Below, piece after piece: positions 8,474 to 15,378 of a stretch of DNA of 26,836 nt (position 1 is the stretch's first letter; every line of letters starts with the position of its first letter). A program made the translations under genes and the position numbers. Origin of the DNA: JANXAZ01 sp037446605 (GTDB lineage: Bacteria > Pseudomonadota > Alphaproteobacteria > Geminicoccales > Geminicoccaceae); contig JBBIIE010000033.1 of assembly GCA_037446605.1 (NCBI GenBank), positions 1-26,836 on the forward strand, in the 5' to 3' direction. The notes under the pieces are model-generated. The model did no database searches and was not told the DNA's origin. It saw only the letters and a program-made list of their open reading frames with translations.

Positions 8474-8992
8474 CGACCGATCCCCCGGCATGTCCGGCGC
8501 CGCCATCCTCGCGCCCGCGGAACGTCGCGGCAAGGCGAGCGAAGCGCGGGGTGCGGGCGGTCGTCCCGTCCGAGATCGCCGGCGGGGCGGCCCGGCGTGA
8601 GGATCACGACACGATCTCCTTTCGTCGCGATGACGAGCCGGACGGAACCCGGGTCCGCCCGGAGCGGAGCTCGACCGCGCAATTCGAGGGCGCGGAGTTC
8701 GGGTGAGCAATCCGAGGACGCCGGCCCGCAGCAACGCGCCGAAATCGACCATTTGGATCCGGCCCGAAGCAGCCCGCCGGGAGATCCTCGGCGAAGTCGC
8801 CCGACCGCTCCGCAGGGCGAGCCGCTTGCGCGGTGGCACGCCGTTCTCTAAACAGCGAGTGCTTACGCGAATCGGTCGGAGGGCCGGGGCGCCGCGATCC
8901 GAGGGAGGACGGCGTGCCGGCGGGGTGGGAGGGCGGTTCCGATCGGCGTGCGGACGCGACCACACGACACAATCAACGACGGAGGCAAGGTC
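8474..8992 (+). promoter_or_regulatory. Long gene-free divergent region upstream of xoxF
   Basis: These 519 bases lie between the divergent dehydrogenase gene and xoxF. None of the frames looks like a protein gene: composition is arginine-, serine- and proline-rich, with no ribosome sites or family motifs. The region should hold promoters for both directions. One weak sigma70-like candidate is CTTGCG at 8825-8830 and TCTAAA at 8847-8852 with a 16-base spacer, which would leave a 5' leader of roughly 130 bases before xoxF. That assignment is tentative. Confidence 0.45.
8981..8985 (+). promoter_or_regulatory. Ribosome binding site of xoxF
   Basis: A perfect GGAGG lies seven bases before the GTG at 8993. 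It decides the start: an in-frame GTG at 8948 has no comparable site and would put 15 polar residues in front of the signal peptide. Confidence 0.85.
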
Positions 8993-10780
8993 GTGAAGTC
9001 GAAGGTCGTACTCGGTTGTGGCGTCGCGATGGCGGCGTTGCTCGCCGGGTCATCGCTCGCCGAGGCCAATGACGAGCTGTTGCTGCTGCAGCAGAATCCG
9101 GCCTACTGGGTGATGCAGGGCGGCAACTACTCGCATCATCGGCACAGCCAGCTGGCGCAGATCAACAAGACCAACGCCAAGGATCTGAAGGTCGCCTGGA
9201 CGTTCTCGACCGGTGTGTTGCGCGGCCACGAGGGCGGCCCCCTCGTGATCGGCAACGTGATGTACGTGCACACGCCGTTCCCGAACATCGTCTACGCGCT
9301 CGACCTGAACGAGCCGGGGAAGGTGATCTGGAAGTACGAGCCCAAGCAGGATCCGAACGTCATCCCGGTGATGTGCTGCGACACGGTCAATCGCGGCGTC
9401 GCCTACGGTGACGGGAAGATCTTCCTGCACCAGGCCGACACCACGCTCGTGGCGCTCGACGCCAAGACCGGCAAGGTCCTCTGGCAGAGCAGGAACGGCG
9501 ACCCGTCCAAGGGTGAGACCGGCACCTCGGCGCCGGTGGTCTACAAGGACAAGGTCTATGTCGGCATCTCGGGCGGTGAGTTCGGCGTCCGCTGCCACCT
9601 GAGCAGTTACGACACCAAGACCGGCAAGCTGGTCTGGCGCGGCTACTCGATGGGCCCGGACAACGAGATCCTCGTCGATCCGGACAAGACCACCGAGCTC
9701 GGCAAGCCGGTCGGCAAGGACTCGAGCCTCAAGACCTGGCAGGGCGATCAGTGGAAGATCGGCGGTGGCTGCACCTGGGGCTGGATCTCCGTCGATCCGG
9801 AGTTGAATCTCGTCTATTACGGGTCGGGTAATCCGGGCACCTGGAATCCGGTGCAGCGGCCCGGCGACAACAAGTGGTCGATGACGATGTGGGCCCGCGA
9901 CGCCGACACCGGTGTGGCGAAGTGGGTCTACCAGATGACGCCGCACGACGAGTGGGACTACGACGGCGTCAACGAGATGGTCTTGTTCGACGCGGAGTGG
10001 CAGGGCAGGCCGCGCAAGCTCCTGTTCCACCACGACCGCAACGGCCTCAGCTACACCGTCGACCGGGTCACGGGCGAACTCTTGCGTGCCGACAAGGCCT
10101 TCCCCTGGGTCAACTGGGTGAAGGAGGTCAAGAACGGTCGTCCGGTCGTCGACCCGCGCTACTCGACCCGCCACAACGGTGAGGACGTCAACACCAAGGG
10201 CATCTGCCCGGCGGCGCTCGGCACGAAGGACCAGCAGCCCTTGGCCTACAGCCCGAAGACCGGGCTGATGTACATCCCGTACAACACGGTCTGCATGGAC
10301 TACGAGCCGTTCCGGGTGACCTACACCGCAGGGCAGCCCTATGTCGGCGCCACCGTGTCGATGTACCCGGCACCGGGTGGCGACACGCTCGGCGCGATCG
10401 GCGCCTGGGACCCGATCAAGGGCGGCCACAAGTGGCTCAACATCGAGCCCTTCTCGGTCTGGTCGGGGGTGCTTTCCACCGCCGGTGACGTCGTCGCCTA
10501 CGGCACCCTCGAGGGCTACCTCAAGGTGCTCGATGCCGACACGGGTCGCGAGCTCTATCGGTTCAGGACCCCGTCGGGCATCATCGGCAACGTCAGCACC
10601 TACGTGCACGGCGGCAAGCAGTACATCGCGGTGCTGTCGGGCATCGGCGGTTGGGCCGGCATCGGCCTCGCCGCGGGCCTCACCGAGGACACGGCCGGCC
10701 TCGGTGCGGTGGGTGCCTACAAGGCGCTGTCGAACTACACCCAGCTCGGTGGTCAGCTCACGGCCTTCACGCTGAACTGA
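8993..10780 (+). CDS. xoxF: Lanthanide-dependent PQQ methanol dehydrogenase XoxF
   Basis: A periplasmic quinoprotein of 595 residues including a signal peptide (cleavage likely after AEA at 25). It oxidises methanol, and often other short alcohols or formaldehyde, using PQQ plus a lanthanide. By comparison with MxaF and XoxF, the metal ligands are E196 (GGEFGVR) and N280 (GSGNPGTW). The catalytic base is D322 in HDEWDYDG, and R349 is the conserved arginine. D324, two residues after the base, is the XoxF hallmark where calcium-type MxaF has alanine. The vicinal disulfide pair is C128-C129, and W262 in the GGGCTWGW stretch would stack on PQQ. The C-terminus (GGWAGIGLAAGL to GGQLTAFTLN) resembles the XoxF5 clade. 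An intrinsic terminator follows. Confidence 0.97.
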   Translation: MKSKVVLGCGVAMAALLAGSSLAEANDELLLLQQNPAYWVMQGGNYSHHRHSQLAQINKTNAKDLKVAWTFSTGVLRGHEGGPLVIGNVMYVHTPFPNIVYALDLNEPGKVIWKYEPKQDPNVIPVMCCDTVNRGVAYGDGKIFLHQADTTLVALDAKTGKVLWQSRNGDPSKGETGTSAPVVYKDKVYVGISGGEFGVRCHLSSYDTKTGKLVWRGYSMGPDNEILVDPDKTTELGKPVGKDSSLKTWQGDQWKIGGGCTWGWISVDPELNLVYYGSGNPGTWNPVQRPGDNKWSMTMWARDADTGVAKWVYQMTPHDEWDYDGVNEMVLFDAEWQGRPRKLLFHHDRNGLSYTVDRVTGELLRADKAFPWVNWVKEVKNGRPVVDPRYSTRHNGEDVNTKGICPAALGTKDQQPLAYSPKTGLMYIPYNTVCMDYEPFRVTYTAGQPYVGATVSMYPAPGGDTLGAIGAWDPIKGGHKWLNIEPFSVWSGVLSTAGDVVAYGTLEGYLKVLDADTGRELYRFRTPSGIIGNVSTYVHGGKQYIAVLSGIGGWAGIGLAAGLTEDTAGLGAVGAYKALSNYTQLGGQLTAFTLN

Positions 10781-10802
10781 TCCCGCCCGACTCCTCTCGC
10801 GA

Positions 10803-10838
10803 GACCCGGCGTCGGCTCGACGCCGGGTCTTTTCTTTC
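10803..10838 (+). terminator. Intrinsic terminator after xoxF
   Basis: A perfect 12-bp stem, GACCCGGCGTCG (10803-10814) and its complement (10818-10829), has a 3-base loop and is followed by TTTTCTTTC. It ends 23 bases before the next gene on the same strand. Confidence 0.9.
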
Positions 10839-10861
10839 AGCTCGTCGGAGACGACCTCCCG

Positions 10862-11356
10862 ATGTACCGACTTCTCGCCGCTCTTCTCGTCCTCGGCGCG
10901 GCGGCGCCCGAACCGGCTCCGGCCGCCGAGCCCGTCCGCCTCGTCCTCTTCCCGCTCGAGTTCGTGACCACGAGCATGGAGCCGGTCCGGGAGGACGAAC
11001 GCGCCCGCCTGAAGCTCGCCGAGGCCGAATTGCGCGGCCGGCTCGAAGCCAAGGGCTATCTCCTCGTCGATCCCGCGCCGGTCGCCGCCCGCGCCGCGGC
11101 CTACGCGTCGCTGCGTGAGTGCAACGGCTGCGAGCTCGAACTCGCCCGGGACCTGGGTGCCGAACAGGCCGCCCTCGCCTGGGTCGGGAAGACGAGCAAC
11201 CTCATCCTCGACATCACGCTCAGGATCGGCGAGGTCGAGACCGGGAAGCTCGTCCGGGCCGGCTCGGTCGCGATCCGCGGCAACACGGACGAGAGCTGGC
11301 TCAGGGGGATCCGCTACTTGGTCGAGAACGTCGTCTTCGCCGATCGACGCTCGTGA
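10862..11356 (+). CDS. DUF2380-type exported protein, xox-associated
   Basis: A 164-residue protein with an N-terminal signal peptide (MYRLLAALLVLGAA, cleavage probably near residue 21-23). The mature part starts with VRLVLFPLEFVTTSMEP and continues through an ECNGCE segment, AALAWVGKTSNLILDITLRI and GNTDESWLRGIRYLVENVV. This matches the DUF2380 family of secreted alphaproteobacterial proteins, often found beside PQQ alcohol dehydrogenases. The fold resembles small periplasmic proteins that sense or bind, but the function is unknown. GGAG lies 11 bases before the ATG. The intrinsic terminator between it and xoxF suggests it is expressed by read-through or at a lower level. Its stop lies nine bases from the stop of the convergent pentapeptide gene. 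Confidence 0.8.
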   Translation: MYRLLAALLVLGAAAPEPAPAAEPVRLVLFPLEFVTTSMEPVREDERARLKLAEAELRGRLEAKGYLLVDPAPVAARAAAYASLRECNGCELELARDLGAEQAALAWVGKTSNLILDITLRIGEVETGKLVRAGSVAIRGNTDESWLRGIRYLVENVVFADRRS

Positions 11357-11365
11357 GCCCCGGAC

Positions 11366-12154
11366 TCAGTTCCGGAACGCGCGATCGAGATTGCGGGCGC
11401 GATCGAGGCCGAGCGGTGTCCCGCGCAGTCCCACGAGGATCGCACCGGCGAGGTCGGCGCCCGTGAGATCCGCGCCCTCGACCGAAGCCCCACCGAGGTC
11501 CGCACCGCCCAGGAGCGCACCGCCCAGGTTCGCGCCGTCGAGGCGGACACCGCGGAGCTTGGCGAACTCGAGATCGGCCCGACCCAGATCCGCGCGTGCC
11601 AGCTCGGCCCGATCGAGGATGGCGCCGCGCAGCGAGGCGCGGATCAGGCCCATGCTCTGATTGCGCATGTCGGCACCGGCGCGGATCGCGACGAGCTTCG
11701 CCTCGACGAGCGAGGCGCCGTCGAGATTGGTCACGAGTCGGGCTCGCGAAAGATCGGCGCGGTCGAGCCTGGCGCGGCCGAGCTGGGCCTGGAAGAGATC
11801 GGCATCGGAGAGGTCGACGTCGGTGAAGTCGGCGCCGACCGCCCAGGCGAGCGCGAGATTGGCGCGGGCGAGGCGGGCTCCCACGAGGCGCGCCCCGTTG
11901 AGCCGCGCCCAGCGCAGGTCCGCGCCGGCGAGGTCGAGGCCGGAAAGGTCGAGCCGGTTCAGGCTACGATCGGCGAGGTCGAGCGGCTCTCCGCCGGCTT
12001 CGGCGATCATCCGCTCGATCGCCGCTCGGTCGAGCTCGGCCTCGACCATGCGCGGCGAGCCGAGATCGACCTTGTCCATCATGCCCTGGCCGGTGGCGGC
12101 CCGCAGAGGTGGGGCGCCAGCTGCGAGGACGGCCAAGAGCGTGCGACGGCGCAA
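11366..12154 (-). CDS. Exported pentapeptide-repeat protein
   Basis: About 262 residues if the TTG at 12154 is used, which lies two bases after the xoxJ stop. Upstream frame is antisense to xoxJ. The N-terminus LRRRTLLAVLAAGAPPLRAA looks like a short Tat- or Sec-type signal with arginines before the hydrophobic run. From about residue 50 to 250 the chain is made of A(D/N)LXX pentapeptides, for example LDLSGLDLAGADLRWARL and ANLGGALLGGADLGGASVEG, with one irregular insert (IRAGADMRNQSMGL). Such repeats fold into a right-handed quadrilateral beta-helix of about ten coils. Helices of this kind can serve as scaffolds or DNA mimics; export argues for a periplasmic scaffold or binding role here. 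The start codon is the least certain part. Confidence 0.82.
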   Translation of the reverse strand: MRRRTLLAVLAAGAPPLRAATGQGMMDKVDLGSPRMVEAELDRAAIERMIAEAGGEPLDLADRSLNRLDLSGLDLAGADLRWARLNGARLVGARLARANLALAWAVGADFTDVDLSDADLFQAQLGRARLDRADLSRARLVTNLDGASLVEAKLVAIRAGADMRNQSMGLIRASLRGAILDRAELARADLGRADLEFAKLRGVRLDGANLGGALLGGADLGGASVEGADLTGADLAGAILVGLRGTPLGLDRARNLDRAFRN

Positions 12155-12156
12155 GT

Positions 12157-13044
12157 TCAGCCGCCCCGCGCCGCGGCCTGCTGCAACCAGGGCGGCGGGT
12201 CGACGAGCCGGCCGCGGTTGTCGAGGAGCGGGACGCCGTACTCCGCGAGGATCCTGTCGATGTCCCTCTGCTTCTCGCGGATCAGTCGGTTGAGGGTTTC
12301 GAGCCACTCGGTCTCACCGTAGCGGATCCCCAAAGAGATCCGGTAATCCATGGGCGTGTTCATGCCCGGATCGCTGCGCAGCGGGACCCATTCGAGGGGC
12401 ACGGGGCTGCGCATCGCCCAATAGCCGGCGATGGGGCCCCACAGGAGGGCCATGTCGATCCGACCGGCAGCGAGGTCCTCCACCGCCTGCTGCGCCGGGT
12501 GCTCGACGCGGGTGTCGACGATCAGGTTGTAGGAGGTGACGTTGCCGATCAGCCCGCGCCGCTCGAACAGGACCGCCGGCGGGGTATTGGCGACCACACC
12601 GATCCGCGCCACTCCGGTCATCGGCGAATCGAGACTGTCGAAGGTGCCCCGGTCTGCCGCCCGGTAGAGCAAGACGTAGGTCGAGCGATAGTAAAAACGT
12701 GTATTCTGCACGAGTTCGTGCGCCGATGTCACTGCCATGATCACGTCACAGGCCTGCGCGCCCAAGGTGTTGCGCACGAAGCCGATCGTCTGCGGATGCC
12801 ACGCGTAGGTAACCGGCAAACCGAGGGCGCTGCCGAAGAGCTCGGCAACCTTGTTCTCGAACCCTTGGCCCCGTTCGTTCGAGAAGGGCAGGTTGGCCGG
12901 ATCGGCGCACACCCTGAACGCGGTCTGCGAGCGGAGCTCACCCTTGCTCGGATCGGCCGCGCAGGCAGGGAACGAGACCAGCAGCCCGAGGCCGAGCACG
13001 ACCGCCCCCCGGAGTACCCCGCGGCCAGAGGTCACGACGGGCAT
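12157..13044 (-). CDS. xoxJ: XoxJ, quinoprotein-dehydrogenase-associated periplasmic binding protein
   Basis: A 295-residue protein with a signal peptide ending near residue 30 (FPACAA). The core has FRVCADPANLPFSNERGQGFENKVAELFG, WHPQTIGFVRNTL, CDVIMAVTSAHELVQNT and YYRSTYVLLYR, all hallmarks of XoxJ/MxaJ. These are related to type-2 solute-binding proteins but lack a linked ABC transporter. XoxJ is thought to help activate or mature XoxF in the periplasm. The ATG at 13044 overlaps the xoxG gene by 13 bases, pointing to translational coupling. It is followed directly by the pentapeptide-repeat gene. Confidence 0.95.
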   Translation of the reverse strand: MPVVTSGRGVLRGAVVLGLGLLVSFPACAADPSKGELRSQTAFRVCADPANLPFSNERGQGFENKVAELFGSALGLPVTYAWHPQTIGFVRNTLGAQACDVIMAVTSAHELVQNTRFYYRSTYVLLYRAADRGTFDSLDSPMTGVARIGVVANTPPAVLFERRGLIGNVTSYNLIVDTRVEHPAQQAVEDLAAGRIDMALLWGPIAGYWAMRSPVPLEWVPLRSDPGMNTPMDYRISLGIRYGETEWLETLNRLIREKQRDIDRILAEYGVPLLDNRGRLVDPPPWLQQAAARGG

Positions 13045-13481
13045 CGCTCCGGCCGACCACGCCCCAGCTTTCCGTCCGAACGCGCCTTCAGGTAGGAGTA
13101 GATGTCCTCGAGGTAGGTCATGACGTCGGTGACCTCGTAGAAGGCCGGCATCACGCTCTCCTTGCCGGCGCCGAGGTTCTGCCGGCCACCCGCGACGACT
13201 TGGGAGAAATCGTCGCGCTTCATGACCGTGAGCGATTCCAGGAGATTCGGGGCATAAGAGCTGCCGAGGCCGTCGGGACCGTGACAGACGTAGCAGAAAG
13301 CGTGGTAGCGGCGGTAACCGTTGTAGGTTCCGCGGTCGACGACGTTCTGTCCGCAGATCGTGTACGGGCGCTCGTACGCCTCGTCGGCGGCTTGATCGGC
13401 ACGGGCCGTCGCGCCCGCGAGGAACATCGAGAGCGCTCCGGCTGCGCAGAGCACGAGGCGGAAGCCGCCCGCACGACCCAT
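13032..13481 (-). CDS. xoxG: XoxG, cytochrome c electron acceptor of XoxF
   Basis: A 149-residue secreted class I cytochrome c. The signal peptide ends near residue 28 (GATARA). Heme c binds at C63-Y-V-C66-H67, within YRRYHAFCYVCHGPDGLGSSYAPNL, and M111 (SVMPAF) is the likely second axial ligand. It takes electrons from XoxF and hands them to the terminal oxidase chain. Two ATGs occur in tandem (13484 and 13481); the second has better spacing (six bases) from a GGGGAGG ribosome site. The frame stays open upstream without coding look. It is the first recognisable xox gene of the minus-strand operon and overlaps xoxJ by 13 bases. Confidence 0.95.
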   Translation of the reverse strand: MGRAGGFRLVLCAAGALSMFLAGATARADQAADEAYERPYTICGQNVVDRGTYNGYRRYHAFCYVCHGPDGLGSSYAPNLLESLTVMKRDDFSQVVAGGRQNLGAGKESVMPAFYEVTDVMTYLEDIYSYLKARSDGKLGRGRPERCPS

Positions 13482-13487
13482 CATGTG

Positions 13488-13494
13488 CCTCCCC
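13488..13494 (-). promoter_or_regulatory. Ribosome binding site of xoxG
   Basis: GGGGAGG on the minus strand, three bases before the first and six before the second of two tandem ATG codons. It rules out the longer upstream frame. Confidence 0.75.
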
Positions 13495-13603
13495 AGGATA
13501 GACTCGACAGTTCCGGCCAGCAGTTCGCTGCGGACCAAGCGTGCACGATTATAAGCGGCGAGCGGCGATGGCCAAGCCCCGACGCCCGCCCACGGTGGTC
13601 GGC

Positions 13604-13948
13604 TCAGAAGCACCCGAGGTCGGCCTCGAGCTGGGCGCGACGGAGCTTGTCGACCATCTCCTGCGCCCAGGGCGAGGTCTTGAACAGGGTGACCTGGTCT
13701 CGGCCCGTGGTCTCGCGGCGCATCCGCAGCACCGTCTCGGCCTTGACGTAGTCCTCGTAGGGCAGCCTTGCGGCCAGCTGGTCGACCGAGCAGGAGCAGC
13801 GCTGCAGGGCGTCCGGGGTGTTGCCGCGCGTCGCCATGCAGCCGAGCACGTAATCCGCGAGGGCGGAAGTCGGATAGTCGGTCGGAGCGGCGAGCGCCGG
13901 CGAGGCGAGGACGCCGCCGAGGAACAGGGGCATTACGAGTGATCGCAT
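13604..13948 (-). CDS. Small exported cysteine-containing protein of the xox operon, unknown function
   Basis: A 114-residue protein with a clear signal peptide (MRSLVMPLFLGGVLASPALA). The mature part of about 94 residues has four cysteines: one in ADYVLGCMATRG, two in RCSCSVDQL, and one at the penultimate position (DLGCF end). The middle, DQLAARLPYEDYVKAETVLRMRRE, is likely helical. I do not recognise a named family. Signal peptide plus paired cysteines suggests a disulfide-bonded periplasmic protein. AGGAG lies seven bases before the ATG. It lies about 120 bases upstream of xoxG and is probably co-transcribed with it. A role as a small maturation or electron-transfer partner of the methanol dehydrogenase is a guess from position. 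Confidence 0.82.
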   Translation of the reverse strand: MRSLVMPLFLGGVLASPALAAPTDYPTSALADYVLGCMATRGNTPDALQRCSCSVDQLAARLPYEDYVKAETVLRMRRETTGRDQVTLFKTSPWAQEMVDKLRRAQLEADLGCF

Positions 13949-13997
13949 GGTGCGACTCCTGCAGCTGGCGACGCCACTGCCGAGCGGCCGACGGCGC

Positions 13998-14660
13998 TCA
14001 CTCGACGGCGTCCAGGGTCAAGGTCTCCTCGAGATAGACGACCCCGGCCGTGTCCGGCAAGCGCACGCCGATGCGCCAGAGACCGCCGGGGAGCTCGGGC
14101 GAAACCGTGAACTCGTACTCCTTGTCGCGAAACTGGGGGAAACGCCCGATCGACGGGTCGGCGAGGAACGGCCGCATCCGCACCGTGCGCGCCTCGATCG
14201 TGCGTCCCCGCCAAGTCACCGGAGTGGTTTCGACAGTCGTAGGCTCGTTGAAGGCACGGCGAACCTGCTGCTGGAAATAACCCGCCGCGCCGGCCGTCAG
14301 ATTGGCCATCGTCACGGCATCGCGCTGCAGGAAGGCGAGCAGCAGCGGGTTCTGGTCGACGGTCGGGATCGGACCGGTCTGGCGACGGTTCGGTCCCTCG
14401 AACATGTCGAGCCAAGCGAGCTTGCGGCCGTCCGGGAAGACCTCGCGGATCTCGAGCCGGGCACTACTCCTGTAGGGCCGGTCCATGGCCTTGCCGCTCA
14501 TCTCGTAAAGGTAGCGCAGCGTGGTCGCCCGATCGACAGCGGCGAGGAACCCCGGCGCGAAGACGACGTCCTGTACGCTCGCCGTCGCGGCGCGAGCCGG
14601 CTCTGCGGCGGCGAGCGGCCCGAGGAGGAGGGCGACGGCGAGCGGCGCGAGGCGCCTCAT
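13998..14660 (-). CDS. Exported protein of unknown function, xox operon
   Basis: A 220-residue protein. The ATG at 14660 overlaps the stop of the preceding gene by four bases (ATGA) and begins a signal peptide, MRRLAPLAVALLLGPLAAA, cleaved near ARA. The frame is open for much longer upstream, but only as a shadow of the preceding gene. The mature chain looks beta-rich: LRYLYEMSGKAMDRPYRSSA, LEIREVFPDGRKLAWLDMFE, TPVTWRGRTIEARTVRM, KEYEFTVSPELPGGLWRI and GVVYLEETLTLD. There are no cysteines and no membrane segments after the signal. I do not recognise a family. The profile would suit a beta-sandwich or LolA-like periplasmic binder. It is one of three unknown exported proteins at the front of the xoxG-xoxJ operon. 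Confidence 0.82.
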   Translation of the reverse strand: MRRLAPLAVALLLGPLAAAEPARAATASVQDVVFAPGFLAAVDRATTLRYLYEMSGKAMDRPYRSSARLEIREVFPDGRKLAWLDMFEGPNRRQTGPIPTVDQNPLLLAFLQRDAVTMANLTAGAAGYFQQQVRRAFNEPTTVETTPVTWRGRTIEARTVRMRPFLADPSIGRFPQFRDKEYEFTVSPELPGGLWRIGVRLPDTAGVVYLEETLTLDAVE

Positions 14661-15283
14661 CCGCCCGGACCCCTGGGCAGCGCCGACTCGATCCGCTTCA
14701 CGAGCGCGAACAGCCGCTTCTCGATGGTGTCCGGCTGCGCGCAGACGACGCTCACCGTCGACCTGCGATCCTGGAAGATCTTGAGGTCCCACTGGAGCGT
14801 CTCGTCGAGCGCCGCCGCCTCCGCCTGGCCGTTCGCGTCGGCACGGAGCGCCCGGATGCGATCGTTGCGCTCGCGGATGCCCTGGGCGAGCTGCCGCTGG
14901 CTGCGACCGAGCCTGTAAAGCCCGGCGATGACCTTCTTGCGCTCGGCGTCGAGCGTTTCGTGGAGTGCCGCCACGAGGAGCGGCAGCCGGCGCGGCCGCT
15001 CCGCCTCCGGCACGGTCGCGAGGAACGCGTCGAGCTCGGCCGAGGCCTGCTCGAGGGGCAGCGCGGTCGAGGCGAGCCGCGGAACGAGGGGCGCAATCGC
15101 CGCATCGGCGGCCCAATGGCCGCCCACCGTCGTGGGGTCGGGCCCGCTCCAGACGTGGGCGAGCACGAGATCGGGATTGTAGGTCTGGGTGCACGGCCAA
15201 TCGGGGTCGCCCCTGGCCGGCTGTGCGATCGCCGGCTGGACCAGCGCGCCGAGCACGATCGTGGTCGCCAGCACGGACCGCAT
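14657..15283 (-). CDS. Exported protein of unknown function, first gene of xox accessory operon
   Basis: A 208-residue protein with a signal peptide (MRSVLATTIVLGALVQPAIA, cleavage before QPARGD). Just after it comes DPDWPCTQTYNPDL, followed by AHVWSGPDP. A long helical, arginine- and leucine-rich middle (about residues 95-165) looks able to form coiled coil. A second cysteine lies in VSVVCAQPDTIEKRLFAL, so C30 or so and this one could form a disulfide. I cannot name a family. It starts the minus-strand transcript that continues through xoxG, xoxJ and the pentapeptide gene, and its stop overlaps the next start. Export and position point to a periplasmic role near the dehydrogenase. Confidence 0.82.
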   Translation of the reverse strand: MRSVLATTIVLGALVQPAIAQPARGDPDWPCTQTYNPDLVLAHVWSGPDPTTVGGHWAADAAIAPLVPRLASTALPLEQASAELDAFLATVPEAERPRRLPLLVAALHETLDAERKKVIAGLYRLGRSQRQLAQGIRERNDRIRALRADANGQAEAAALDETLQWDLKIFQDRRSTVSVVCAQPDTIEKRLFALVKRIESALPRGPGG

Positions 15284-15345
15284 CCTGCGTTCCTCTCCCT
15301 CGCGGCTCCTCGCCGATCCCGGACGCGGCTCTTCTTAGGCCGAAG

Positions 15346-15361
15346 GTTGCCGTACCGCAAC
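15346..15361. promoter_or_regulatory. Near-palindrome upstream of the xox accessory operon
   Basis: GTTGCCGTACCGCAAC reads almost the same on both strands: GTTGC and GCAAC arms around a GTAC centre, with one mismatched pair. It lies 63 bases before the first gene of the operon, in the 95-base gap after the nitrilase gene. It could be an operator; chance is not excluded. Confidence 0.3.
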
Positions 15362-15378
15362 GCCGTCGCGGGGCTCGC

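Noticed and set aside
8604..8972. A 122-codon minus-strand frame upstream of xoxF
   Set aside because: Arg/Ser/Pro-rich with no ribosome site, signal or motif; overlapping frames on the other strand are equally open, which is usual for high-GC intergenic DNA.
9050..10609. A 519-codon minus-strand open frame across xoxF
   Set aside because: It is antisense to a textbook XoxF. Its Val/Ala/Arg/Asp/His-rich composition lacks any domain or ribosome site.
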